A DNA stretch of 64,000 nt, from the NCBI RefSeq assembly GCF_963422355.1, contig NC_085086.1:4225545-4289544 (forward strand), read 5' to 3'. Positions within the stretch are counted from its first letter, which is position 1. Every line of letters starts with the position of its first letter. This document shows, piece by piece, positions 48,601-59,810 of this stretch. Both the position numbers and the translations under genes were made by a program. The DNA comes from Corticium candelabrum. Its lineage: Eukaryota > Porifera > Homoscleromorpha > Homosclerophorida > Plakinidae. Below the pieces are notes generated by a model. It saw only the letters and a list, made by a program, of their open reading frames with translations. It made no database searches and was not told the origin of the DNA.

Positions 48601-51425
48601 CAGGGGTATCCAAACATATTTCTTTTGTCGCCAAGAAATTTCGACGATTTGGCGACAAGACAGCGTGTTGGCGCCAAAGACCCCGGATGTAGAGCACGCT
48701 ATATAATTACAATTATTAATTAGGCATGCTACATACAAGATTTTAAGAATCATGGGTGGACTGGTGTTTTCTATTTTAATTGCACTATTTGGTACTCATA
48801 CCAGCAGTTATGAACAATGAAACACCTTATTAATATAATTAATTGACAAAATCTGCAAACTGAAATTTATCTATGCTGAAAAGTTCTAGCTGCTTCCACT
48901 ACTGAGTTCCCGAACAATTCACTTACGCTTACTTGACAAACTTACAAACGGAAAGTCATCTACCGTTCGACGCTCCATACCTACTGCAATGCATGCATTA
49001 ACGTTTTCACTGGTGAGCTTACATCTGCATTCATTTTTAACAAAATTAAGTACGCTAAAACCACGCTCACAGTCACAAGTGTTAGGAGACAAGCTTAGGA
49101 GCAAGATGCTGAGTTTGCTACGCTCCTTGTATCCAGAATAATTCAGAAACAAGTCACACCAAAAAGATACCACATTGCCATCATTCTCTTGAAGGATGAA
49201 ATCCACATCATCGTCATGCCTGTATTGTCCATACTGACGTGCTACCAACTGACCATCCATGAACCCATTGTTGAACCTGTCAATAACAGCAGTGATGTTG
49301 GCTGAAGAATTTTTCTGTCACCTGGGGTCTAAAAATGAACAATCTTGTACTATAAAGTGGCACTCTGGAAAGAGCTTGTTTAGACTCTGTATTAGTCTAT
49401 GAAGAAAACGTGCACAGTTCTCCAGAAGAGATTGTCTCTGTCGACTGGTCAACAAGTCATGCTCAACTGTCTGCTTCCAAATATCAGAAAATTCACCAGA
49501 AGGAAAGGAAATACCATTATCATCTTTGGCATCATTCTCATCAGCTTCATGATCTTGGTCATATCTTTCTTCATCTACAGGTAGCAAGTTGTCATCTCTG
49601 AGTAGCAAATCATCAGGCTTGTTGACATCAAAAACAACTGCTTCAGCCAAAAATTTCTTCATAGAAAGAATTTTCTTGTATGCAGACAAAATGTTAATAT
49701 TCTCCTCTTGACAGAGTTCGTTCACTTCCCCTAACATTGGCAGGTAGAAATTGAGGAATGAAAGGTACAGGTTAAATGATGGATCACACAGACGTTCATA
49801 CAGATCTCTACACCAGTCTCTTGGAGACTTTCGGCTGTGCATGTCCATAGATCTGGATTCAAAATACTCCACTAGCAGATCATGAAGTCGCTCCATTCTG
49901 TCAACACATTGGTGTAAGGACAACCAATGAATTTTGTGATACTGCACTAGTTTGACAAAGGGCTCACTGTTCAGTTCACATATTTCCCTGATACTGCTTT
50001 GAGCCACTGGGCTGTATTTAAAGTGATCTAGAACGTCTTTTATAGTGGTTTCTACTTCGCCTGGAATCTCTTTCTGGGCATCTTTGGAAGCAAGTACCAG
50101 TCTATGGTTAAAACAATGCTGAGTAAAGAGCTTTGGATTATATTGTGCTTTCAGCTTAGCAGCCACTCCTTTTCTCACCCCTGTCATTACAGAAGCACCA
50201 TCGCTTGAGTATCCAACCAGCAATTCCCTTGGTAATTCAAACTTCTCAAAGATGGCCTTTATTAAGTCAAAAATATTTTCTGAATTTGGATGCCCTTCTA
50301 AAGATTCTACAGCCAAGAATCATGTTTGGACACATTTTTTTGGCAATATTGACAAATTGAACATACAAAATCAGCTGCTCTGTGACAGATGAGTCTGTCG
50401 TTTCATCAGCCATTTCAGACCAAAACAATGAACTATTGACATCATCATGTATTTCTTTCATAATTTAATCATGAATGTTTACCATTCTACGAGTAACTGT
50501 TTGTCTGCTAGAGCGCATCCTTGCAAAGACCGGTGAGTTTGGGTCAGCAGACATTGCAAATTCCATACGCATTTGGCAGTCAGAAAGTGGTCGTTTATAT
50601 TGACCAATAATGAAAGCCATTTTGTAAGGAGCAACCTTTGAAAGCCAGTTGAGTGTTGTAAGCTTTCTCATTTCATTTTGTGACTCTTCCTTTTCTTTGA
50701 CATGTTTCCTACTAGCCATTTTTTTCCTACTGAATCATAACCTTTCATTTCGTCATGTTTCCTCTTGTGATGCTTCTTGATAGTATCTAGCCTGGGACTA
50801 GAATTACCAGAACAGTCAAAAGTCTGCCAGCAAATCATGCACGTCATCATTTCCTTGGTGTCTTTCATCACGAAGTCCATCAAGAACTCATCTCTCCATT
50901 CAGCCTTGAAACTTCGTTTCTCATTCACTATCACCTTAGGCACTTTAGGACTAGGTTCAGAGACTGAGTCAAAAACCTGAATGATCAAAATCAAACAAAA
51001 AATTGTTATTGCAGTATCTTGACTGAGCTATCTGTAACTAGAGAATGAGAAATGAAAAAGGCTGAACGACTTTTCGCACCTCGACTGCATCTTGGTTTCG
51101 TTGATCACTGCGGCTTGACGAGCAGTGCCAGAACTTAGAGAAGAACGACCTCACGTAGTTTTCGCGCCATCACCAGTACCCGGATGCGGCATGTTTGCCA
51201 CCAAATTTATATCTAAAATGGCCACACACTTCCTTGCAATACGCGTGGTGTACGCGCGAGCTTGAACATCACGTGCTGCACCACATCTTTTCCTGTAGCC
51301 ACCTACTTAGTTGATGCTGAAGTCAAAACTCTTGTCGCCAAATTTGGATAGTCTGTCGCCAAATCGTGACGTCACACGACCTTTGTCGCCAGAATTGGCG
51401 ACATGACGAAAGTTGGACACCCCTG
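48601..51425 (-). mobile_element. hAT transposon B, nested in hAT A
   Basis: Inverted ends CAGGGGTATCCAA (48601) and, on the right, the complement of CAGGGGTGTCCAA (to 51425), both followed by TTGTCGCCA/TGGCGACA-type subterminal repeats. ACCCAAC lies just outside both ends, 7 bp away on the left, suggesting an 8-bp duplication plus a small filler. Confidence 0.85.
48919..50994 (-). pseudogene. hAT B transposase (KIAA1586/ZNF862-like), decayed
   Basis: Order on the minus strand: FKAEWRDEFL; a zinc finger (CMICWQTF...HHKRKH, about 50,760-50,860); KRPLSDCQ; SEMADETTDSSVTEQL (first Asp, about 50,400); YSSDGASVMTG (second Asp, about 50,200); HCFNHRLVLA; HWLSLHQCVDR; and the C-terminal dimerisation part CDCERGFSVLN (about 49,060-49,090). 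A TAA near 50,459 and frame changes near 50,718, 50,315 and 49,290 break it. Confidence 0.83.
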
Positions 51426-51660
51426 ACCCAACGGCTGCGCAGGGTCCTGGGATTTCACTAACAACGGCTGCGCAGGGTCCTGGGATTTCACTAACAACAG
51501 CTGCGCTGGTTTCACGTTCGGAGTTTCCAGTAGGTGTCTCTAGAATCTCTCCGCCTTCCGGTCTCAATCGCTTCACTCCAAAGTCAGTCAAGCTGCCCTG
51601 CCGCGTTTTCATGATACTGTGCACACGTGTGACTGACCACATTCGCGAAAATTTCTCAAG
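51426..51660 (-). pseudogene. hAT A transposase, N-terminal piece beyond hAT B
   Basis: MKTRQGSLTDFGVKRLRP, a basic leader typical of TTF-type hAT proteins, is followed by an 11-residue tandem repeat (VVSEIPGPCAA, about two and a half copies; a 33-bp DNA repeat at 51,430-51,510). It then meets the end of hAT B. The continuation lies at 48600 and below. Confidence 0.6.
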
Positions 51661-51720
51661 ACACGCCCACTGAGTTGGTGTGCATGTGCACCAAGTACAC
51701 CATGCCTGGATCCTCGCCTG

Positions 51721-51945
51721 GGACTGTTCTATTCTCTGGCGCTGGAATCTTTTGGCTTTTAAACTCAAGCAATTCTTCAGACGTAGAAAACTACTGCAGC
51801 CAAAACTACGACCTGTAACGGCATCGTTTTACAGCAAGCGTTCTCCAACCTTTGGCAACAGCTCTCTGTTCAATTGTGGCAACACAATGCTAGAATGATA
51901 ATTCGTAGATATTTGCTACAAACTGAGTTTGATATGTGAGATTTG
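51721..51945 (+). pseudogene. LINE relic, 3' end beyond the hAT insertion
   Basis: The reading interrupted at VLKCGGL (46081) resumes as LFYSLALESFGF, which completes the usual CGG-x-FxPL-x-ESxG motif at the end of this LINE's endonuclease, then QQLSVQLWQHNARMIIRRYL. This shows the hAT inserted into the LINE. Internal stops are present. Confidence 0.78.
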
Positions 51946-52902
51946 ACTACATATTATGTAGAATAATTGGTGTTTGGTTTTGTTGGGGATGGTGCTTTTT
52001 GTTGGGGTGGATGTAGTAGTTAGCTAGATAATCTATGTATATTGTAAAAAATATTATGCTTTAAAATGGTTATCTGGACAAATCGCTTTACCTCGACAGT
52101 GCCCATTCTCTAATTGATTATTTCTCCAACTTGTCAGGTTAACTTTTAGCGGCGCTCTACTATTTCATATTTACTTAATTTTTAGAAGTGGTGTGCTTGG
52201 TCAGATTACGTACATAGCCACTTTTCAGGCAGTAAATATAGTTATTCAAGTGTACATTAGCATATGCATTAGCTCTGTGTACAGATAGCGTATGTAGTTC
52301 GGTCTATAGTATCCATCTAGATGCTGTAGGCTAGCGATCAAACAACGAAACTGAGCGAACCCTAGTCAAAACCAAAAGACAGAGGGAAACTGTTAACTAA
52401 ACATCTCAACAGTTGAAGTTGACAACTAGGATATTTAAAAATAATTATTTATATATTTAATATATTATATTGAAAATATTAGGATAGCTAACTAACAACG
52501 CCTTCCTAGCGTGTGTTTAATTAACTGTATCAGATTCAGTACAATTACTTATGGTACAATTTCTCTTACTAAAGTTTGTTTACACTGCAGTTGTAATTAA
52601 TTAACACAAAGCAATTAATTAATTATTTAATTAATTAGTGAACACAATCCATGGCCAGATTGTGCTCATGACTGTCTCGGAGACCCTGGACAGAAATGAT
52701 AGCAAACTTGCCACGTTTAGAATATGTTACAAGTACTTCCTTTCGATACATACCCTACAGTTACCTACAGTACTACTGTACCGTAGGACACTTGTATATA
52801 TTATCCGGGCAATGACTGTACATACGGGCTCTACATAATATTCATGACGTAACTGTCGTCGGATTCGATGGGCTGCACTTTCTGTGGTATTGTCAGTGAA
52901 CG
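51946..52902. other. No supported gene
   Basis: AT-rich sequence with TTAATTAATTAA runs (52,590-52,640); no coding or repeat pattern I can name. Confidence 0.4.
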
Positions 52903-53016
52903 ATGAATTTGTCTAGTAATCTCAGCTGGTTCTTACTTGGTCGGTCGAACGCCTCGGTATGTCCAGAAGACTGTCTGAAGAGAGGTTCATGCTCTCACGG
53001 CACGTGTCTCTGTGAG
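52903..53016 (+). CDS. EGF-like exon candidate
   Basis: An ATG at 52903 opens 38 codons ending in CPEDCLKRGSCSHGTCLCE, an EGF/teneurin-like cysteine pattern, directly followed by a good donor (GTAAGC at 53017). The short upstream hydrophobic part (NLSWFLLG) is a poor signal peptide, so this may be an internal exon with a start upstream. No downstream exon is found before 54 kb. Confidence 0.4.
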
Positions 53017-53994
53017 GTAAGCGCTTTCAACGCAACAGATGTTGCTGTAACAAAGTGGGGAAGTACTGACCAACGTGTTGCGTTTGGTCGCATTTTCGGA
53101 CTGGTGCTGACTGACGTCTTGCGGTTTCGGACAAATTCAGATGACGCGTGCCGTTTGTCACGTGCGTGTTGACCCCGCTCTCTCACTTCCTGTACGCTTC
53201 CCACTAAATTGCGTAAACTCGCTATTACCGATACACGTACATCGTGTTAGCATCTCATCAAGCGTTGGTGCGGTGTTGACAGTTTGTTAAAACCAAGCTT
53301 ACTAACACCATAGGCCTACTATCAAATTGGAGGCTGTGTGTGGTCAAAATCTATTGTCTAGGACGGGCCCAGCGAAGTCAATGAAGGTGCATGTTTGGTT
53401 GAATTTTTGTACTTACCCTGATGTGCTTCTTGATGTTCTTGTTGATGGTTGGTGCATGATAAGGGGACATAATGCTGATATAACTGATGTCTAATAGTGC
53501 ATTGAAGTGCTCCACAAAACGGTAACCATGTTAGGTTTCTAAATATTCAGTAAAACAAAATAGATAGCAAAACATTTTTTAATGTTTACACTTGAACGGT
53601 GACTTCAAATGCTTCTTTTGGAAGTACTCTCATAAAAGTCATAATTAGACTAATAAACGATAGAGTCTCATAGGAAATTAGTCTTAATTTAATGTAGTTT
53701 TTAAAACTTTATGAAAGTTTGAGTTAATTCACTATGAAAATGAAGAAGCACAAGTCCTGTTTTCTTGACTGCTAGGGGAAACAGCTGCTACACATATACT
53801 GGCACCTGCTGATTAATTAATAAACAGGAAGAGCATGAGAACGGGGCTGGACACATTGACTGGCATGTGAGATTGTAAACATCTCTTACGCTAATTTACA
53901 CAACATACACAACATTCAGTGCATGGGTTACATTCCAATTGGCTGGTTGTTGGTCAGCTGGCCATCCACAGTGGTATTACTAGCCATAGCACAT

Positions 53995-53995
<1 letters not shown>

Positions 53996-54041
<46 letters not shown>

Positions 54042-54059
54042 CACATACTGACACACACA
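53996..54059. repeat. (AC)n microsatellite
   Basis: Imperfect AC run. 53017-53995 shows nothing else I can support. Confidence 0.95.
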
Positions 54060-54200
54060 AAATGGAGAGCATTTTTCTAGGTGGGGTCTTTGATGCTACT
54101 CAGAGTTTTAGGTCGTGCTGTCGTATCCCTAGGTGCTTGGCCAGAGCATCCAAGGGCACTGACTTTGGTGCAGCCTCGGGATTGGACCTCAAGCCCACAT

Positions 54201-55166
54201 GTACCTAGCCTCGACACTAGGCCTCCCTTTGCTTTCGGTGGTCCGACTGCGCGAGGATAGCAACGGGACTGTATCACGTGATGTTCTCTCCGAAAAGCAA
54301 AGGAATGCCTAGTAACTCATTATGTCACGTGAAAAGCTAGCCTGTCACCTGATCTATTTTGCAAATAATGGTTGGTCGACTGTAAATCACATTTGAGTTA
54401 CTTCCTGATTATTTCCTCTGAGACATGCGGAGATCAGTAAACAATTGCCCACCTCACAGGTGTCATTTAGTGTGCTACAACAGCTTGTGTACCGACCCAA
54501 GAATATCGTTTGGGCGTGTTTGTAGCTTGCAAACAGTTCCAGTATTCTCCCTACATCACAGCGAGGGAAGGTATCACTTTATTCGTGTGCAGCGATTGCT
54601 TCTGGAGTAGCTTCAAGCTGACATCAGCCACGTAGAAATTTCACGCGTAGTCGCAATGGCTTTCGATCGATTCCGGGAGCGCGATGATAGTTTAAGACAG
54701 AAGCGTACATGTACAGTAGCCTAATCGATATTGCGTAGTCTTCTAGTCAACGACAAGAGAGGACAGAGTCTGCGCGTTGTCTTTTTGCGCGCGACATGGC
54801 CGTACAGTCTTTGCGCTCGTTTCTTTACGCTAACTAAACAGTAAGCAGCATCACAAAGGCCAGCATGCATAGTTACTGACTATATTTCGTGCCTTTCTGT
54901 TTCAACTCCGTTGGTATGACGGTATACCTGCTGTAAACGAAAACACACCTGATCTCTTTTTGCAAGTCTTTAGCAATATGAAACAAACCGACAAAGGGTG
55001 GGTTTTCCTAATGACATAATTAGTTAAGTTGTCACGTGACATAATGAGTTACTAGGCCTCCCTTTGCTTTTCAGTGAGAACATCACGTGATACAGTCCCG
55101 TTGCTATCCTCGTGCGGTCGGACCACCGAAAGCAAAGGCAGGCCTAATGTCGAGGCTAACAGGTAC
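54201..55166. mobile_element. Foldback/MITE-like element
   Basis: Inverted arms of about 130 bp (54201-54331 and 55031-55166) share GTACC-TAGCCTCGAC, TTTGCTTTCGGTGGTCCGAC and CATTATGTCACGTGA blocks and enclose 700 bp without a recognised gene. Confidence 0.75.
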
Positions 55167-55384
55167 CCGTGCTGCATGATGTTCTGCCAAGCCAGCGGTC
55201 TTATCCACTCTTATTCCATGACCAGGTACTCATTTACTCTCCTGAGTCGAGAGAGGCAATTGCGTGTGAGTTCCTTGCTTAATGGAATTACGCCTGTGTC
55301 CATCTTGTACTTGAACTCATGACCCAAAGGTATTGGATGTTTCCATTGTTTAAATGCACTCTCTAACCAAGTGAGCTACAGATG

Positions 55385-55386
<2 letters not shown>
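55167..55386 (-). mobile_element. tRNA-derived SINE
   Basis: On the minus strand an RNA polymerase III A box (TAGCTCACTTGG, 55367-55378) is followed about 50 bases on by a B box (GTTCAAGTAC, 55307-55316) in tRNA-like spacing, then a non-tRNA body running to the edge of the foldback element. It abuts an (AC)n microsatellite at 55386-55467. I find no tRNA acceptor-stem closure, so it is a SINE, not a tRNA gene. Confidence 0.6.

Positions 55387-55467
<81 letters not shown>
55386..55467. repeat. (CA)n microsatellite
   Basis: Pure CA run of about 80 bp. Confidence 0.97.
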
Positions 55468-55468
<1 letters not shown>

Positions 55469-55668
55469 TGTAATGCTGTCTGAATACTAACAATATCTTA
55501 CATCATCAATGCAGCGAGACTGGTCACAAGCTTACACTGTAGCATAGCACAACTTGCTAAGCTGCATATGTAAGTTTGTGATGCTATGGGGTATTATTAT
55601 TGGCACTGAAGTGGCACTGCTATGTGGTATTTGTACATGTCAAATTAAAGGTGCACACGCAGACACAC

Positions 55669-56279
55669 CAGGGTTCTAGCCAGGCATACTAAGGGGTGGT
55701 GGGCCGCCACGCTTTACTCCTCAAAATGAGATGCCCGCCAGGCTTTGAGATTGACCTCCACGCCATGTGAACAAACATTCGAGGTGGAATTAGTGCTCAC
55801 ACTACAGCAAAGATAGTAAACAAAACTATGCACTAATAGACAGACTGACTACTCATCGTTGAGTGTTCACTTTGACCTTTTGCAACTTACAGAAAATGGT
55901 AGTAATATGCCTCAGGAGGTGTGCTATTACGGTGCTTGGAAGTCATATGGTTTCCATGTTGTGTGCTCTAACAGATCTTAGTACAAGCATGATGACTAAA
56001 CCAGAAGCATCATAATTGAATGAGGATGTGGCATTTTATATAAACATACTTGTCCCTTACAAAACTTTGATATGCAAACAGATAATTCTCTTTCCACAAA
56101 GATCATCTTAAAAACAGCCAAGTTATTCAGACTAGATTTATTAATATGCAGATGAAGTCACAAAAAATCTTACCAGGGCTACGTTTTCAACAACCATAAC
56201 CACAGTAAACGTCACCCCTTCAAAAGTCCACGCCTTTTAGGAAGCCACTCCCTATGGCGAAAACCTGGCTAGAACTCTG
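55669..56279. mobile_element. hAT-like MITE
   Basis: 611 bp with inverted ends CAGGGTTCTAGCCAGG and CAGAGTTCTAGCCAGG. The CAG start suggests hAT, but no exact 8-bp duplication is seen (the flanks share only ACACAC-type sequence). No coding capacity. Confidence 0.55.
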
Positions 56280-56472
56280 CACACCCACGCAAACTTGAAA
56301 ACTTGCCACGATTTCAAGTTGCATCATAACGAAGCAGAGCAAGCGAACATCTTAGGGTGCACCACGTCCTATGACATACAGTCTTTATTCCTAGTTCAAA
56401 GAGAAGGCGAATCGCATTCTTGTCTGCCATCCTTGTACTTGACAGTTTGATAAAGCTAGCGACAAGTCTGTT

Positions 56473-56810
56473 AGGTTCTTTATCCACACATTTTCCATTT
56501 ACTAAATAGCTTGCTGTTGAACCGATCATTTTCTTGTTGCATGTGACTTGGAAATGGGTGGAAACCAGAGCTTTATTGTATTAATTAACATGATGGCATC
56601 CAAAACTCGAAGCGTGAAAGTAGCCATGGAGAGGTGCCAGACGCCGCCGACAATGTGGATCGTACATCTATCGTGCATGATAGTACTAGCCTCAAGTTTC
56701 AGACCCATTTTCGGGTCGCATGCAACAAAGAAAAAATCGAGTAATCGCTTTGTCGTTCAACAGCAAGCTATCTCAAACTCGTAAATGGTAAATGTGTGAA
56801 TAAAGGCACG
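56473..56810. repeat. Inverted repeat, arms about 100 bp
   Basis: TAGCTTGCTGTTGAAC, TTGTTGCATG-GAC and CTTTAT-CACACATTT blocks recur in inverted order on either side of about 120 bp. Nature unknown. Confidence 0.55.
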
Positions 56811-57179
56811 ATGTCAAGTTTGCATGAGTGTGTCTGTGCGTGCACGGGCACTTTTATTAATGAACAATACGAAGACAAGCAACAAAGGATTGGGACATAT
56901 TTTGAGTTTTGGTAGTTTGTTGCAACTTTTATATGTTATGAAACTACTAGTTGTTTGCCAAAAGAACGGTACTACCTTTGTTAGGTGTTGCAAACCAAGG
57001 TTCTCTTTTGGCAACCCAACAGAATTCTAGCCAGAGCCGCCAATGCCGGCAAAATGCCCGGTTGGAGGGCTTAAACCGTGCTTGTTCTAGTCGGAGAGCC
57101 GTCAATGCCGGCTGTAGAGCTCAAACTATAGTTGTGTGCAGCAAAGTGATTGGTAAGAGTATTTCTTTTCGAAGAAGGC

Positions 57180-58870
57180 TGTAGACAAAGGAGTGTGTAC
57201 CATGCTCTGTGTAGCATTATGAATGGCTTGATTAATTAAGACAGAGTCTAACACAACAAAGGCAGCGTACTATCTAAGCAACGCAACTACAATGAACTCA
57301 GTCAAATAACACCAGCCAGTAATTCAGTTGTCACTGTTGAGTTCTTGTACATCCTAACATCCCCTTACCTTAAGTTGTTATCTAGAGACACAAATTACAG
57401 GTGCAGGGTCACGGTCGGACATGCGCACTGCATCACTTTGAATAGGGTTCACTTTTCAAACACTCAGTAACCGCGAGGACTTAGACATTCTAATTTGCAT
57501 TGAAGACAAAGCTATCTGAAGTCTCTCTATAGGATGATATTGCACTAAAGGTTGTGCTAGACCGTGTCTGGTTACTAAATTTTAGGCTTTTTAGATGTGT
57601 AGTTCTTGAAAGTTTTAAATCTAAAATCTCAAACTGATGTTGCACTGCAATTTCAGTAAAATTTGACAGCATCCTCGAACTTTGAGGGTTCCTCACACAC
57701 TATGCACGTGACCAGAAAGCACTTGTCACATTCCCGTACGTAGCATCTGCCTTAGTTACGTCTTTCTCTGAGTAAGCAAGCGCACTCAGTTGACAGTGAG
57801 TAGCAAGAATTTCTATTGTTTTCAAGCTTACACTCGTGCCGCACCCATCAACACCTAAATAGCCAGCTTTGCAGCAGTTTTGTCTTGGACCTTTGCGCAC
57901 GCCCTCGAACTTTGAGCCAGATCTGGGTTCTTACGCTATGCACGTGACCAGAAAGCACTCATCACGTTCCCATACATAGCATCTGCCTTAGTTACGTCTT
58001 TCTCTGAGTAAGCAAGCGCACTCAGTTGACAGTGAGTAGCAAGAATTTCTATTGTTTTTAAGCTTACACTAGTGCTGCACCCATCAACACCTAAATAGCC
58101 AGCTTTGCAGCAGTTTTGTCTTGGACCTTTGCGCACACGCAAACTATAAACAGCATTTGAAGGGCTTACTGGCGATCCAACTGATTTTCTTGCCAGGACA
58201 GTTGACAGTATTACGTGCAATAGCTACTACGCAAAAGCTACCTCACTTGAGATCAGCTCAAGTGCGCATATCCGACCGTCATCTTGCACCTTTAATACAT
58301 GTTGCTAGGTACTGTTCATAGTCTTGCAGATACCCCAGCGTCTTTACTAATCTCTCACTTCGGGTGACCTTTGGATTGCTTTCAACTCCCACTGTCTTTT
58401 CTTCACTTGAATCTTCTCTTTGTTGCTCGAGCGTAACATTCCCATTCTGTTTCCAGCGTGTGTCTTGCTCCTCATGTGCTGATTCATCCATTTCTTCACT
58501 AACTGTTGGCTCACTTACTACTGATTCTTCATCCTCATGGGTCTCTTGCACTGGCTGCATATGTTTCCTTTGTCAATTTCAACTGTCTTTGGTTGCGCCT
58601 GTAGACCGTATTATCCTTTAATTGGACATTGTAAGACCGTTCTCCAACTTGGCAACAAAAGCTTCTTCCACTTTTTCCTTTGCCTGCTTACTGGTTGTAC
58701 ATGCACCATGTCCATGATGGCTAGTTCTTGTAAGTACTTGGCATTTTGTTGTAGCTCCTTGAAAATACGTTTGCACATTCAAAGAATACACTCACCAACA
58801 GGTCATGTTGGTTTTCTACCAGTGTTGTTAGTGGAAAATGAAGATTTGCTTTGTTGTTTGGCACAGTGGT
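57180..58870 (-). mobile_element. Gypsy-type LTR relic (3' end of pol plus LTR), split
   Basis: Minus strand: an integrase C-terminal region at 58,580-58,720 with RSYNVQLKDNTVYRR, then an acidic tail (58279-58560) ending SERLVKTLGYLQDYE, as at the C-terminus of gypsy pol. Beyond an inserted element (57399-58291) come a purine tract (57360-57373 complement, AAGGTAAGGGGA) and TGTTAG, a plausible LTR start at 57359. The second LTR and the rest of pol are missing. The LTR's other end is uncertain. Confidence 0.6.
57399..58291. mobile_element. Non-autonomous inverted-end element with tandem core
   Basis: 893 bp with inverted ends AGGTGCAGGGTCACGGTCGG and AGGTGCAAGATGACGGTCGG followed by AC/TATGCGCACT. 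The core is two direct copies of about 235 bp (57,673-57,905 and 57,905-58,140), each with an open minus-strand frame of about 66 codons (CCKAGYLGVDGC). No known protein family recognised. Confidence 0.65.
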
Positions 58871-59776
58871 AGCTCGACTGGGCTGGGCGTAGCATAATTA
58901 TACTCGTGTGATTAACTAAGGACTTTAGATGCTTATAATAGTTGAAAGGTTACCTTGCATAGCATTGATCTGGTACACTTATATACTATGTTCTATCTAT
59001 AATTGTATTGTATAGGTTTCACGATAGGAATGCCAGAAGTTTTAGATGGCTAAAGACTGACTTTATCTTGCACATAAATTAGCAATGAAATTTGTAGCTA
59101 GTCTTACAAGATGTTTTAAAATTTTGATAAAGCGGATATCTTTTTAATCTGTACTTTATCAGTGTAGTGGCCAGATCTAAAGTTTTGAATGGGCTAGGGT
59201 ACAGAGCTGGTACTTGGGCATCCCACAAGCAAAAGACCAATCAGTCTATTAGAATATTAATCATGAATACTTCTGGTAGATGTTATCTTGTGAGTATCTG
59301 TAATGCAATCAGTTGCCTTCCTGTTTTCCTTTATAGCTACATCACTGTACATAACACAAATAATTAGCTACAGATATTGATATCTGACTGTTTGTGTAGG
59401 TTTCTGTAGAACCAGCTTTGGATCTGATGCATGCAAGTGCTTAGTTAACGCTGTTTGCTTGCTTCCTTTGCATAGATTACTTGGTATCTGTATCTTGTGA
59501 ACTTGTATGCTTTTAGTTTCTTGCATTCTTACTGTTTCTGTATAGGTCCAGTACAGTGGAGCATCTTGTCAACACGTCAATCTTCCATATGTCATCTCAT
59601 TTGGTTTTGTGTTTCATGTTATTTCAGCCGTTTCATTCCTACAACTGGTGAGTAAGTTACATGCCAGTGTATCCACGAAAGACAAACAGATGACAATGGT
59701 GTTAAATGAGAATACCAGCCATCTAGAAGACAACAGACAGGCAGGCAAATAGCTTCCTGTCAGATTGCAGATTATT
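58871..59776. other. No supported gene
   Basis: Only short frames; no domain or repeat structure seen. Confidence 0.4.
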
Positions 59777-59790
59777 GGGGGGGGGGGGGG
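59777..59790. repeat. G14 homopolymer
   Basis: Fourteen consecutive G bases; length in the assembly may be unreliable. Confidence 0.95.
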
Positions 59791-59810
59791 ATTACATGTA
59801 CCATACACAG

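Larger units (their letters stand above)
46082..51720 (-). mobile_element. hAT transposon A, containing hAT B
   Basis: Inverted ends CAGGCGCGGATCC (46082) and, on the right, the complement of CAGGCGAGGATCC (to 51720). The flanks share GGACT, part of an 8-bp duplication. Its minus-strand transposase gene has at least three exons, and its 5' part is split by hAT B. Confidence 0.88.

Noticed and set aside
53017..53172. Extension of the EGF-like frame beyond 53016
   Set aside because: A strong GTAAGC donor follows the Cys-rich part, and the extension has no domain character.
55300..55386. Functional tRNA gene
   Set aside because: Boxes A and B are present, but the acceptor and anticodon stems do not pair, so it is better called a SINE.
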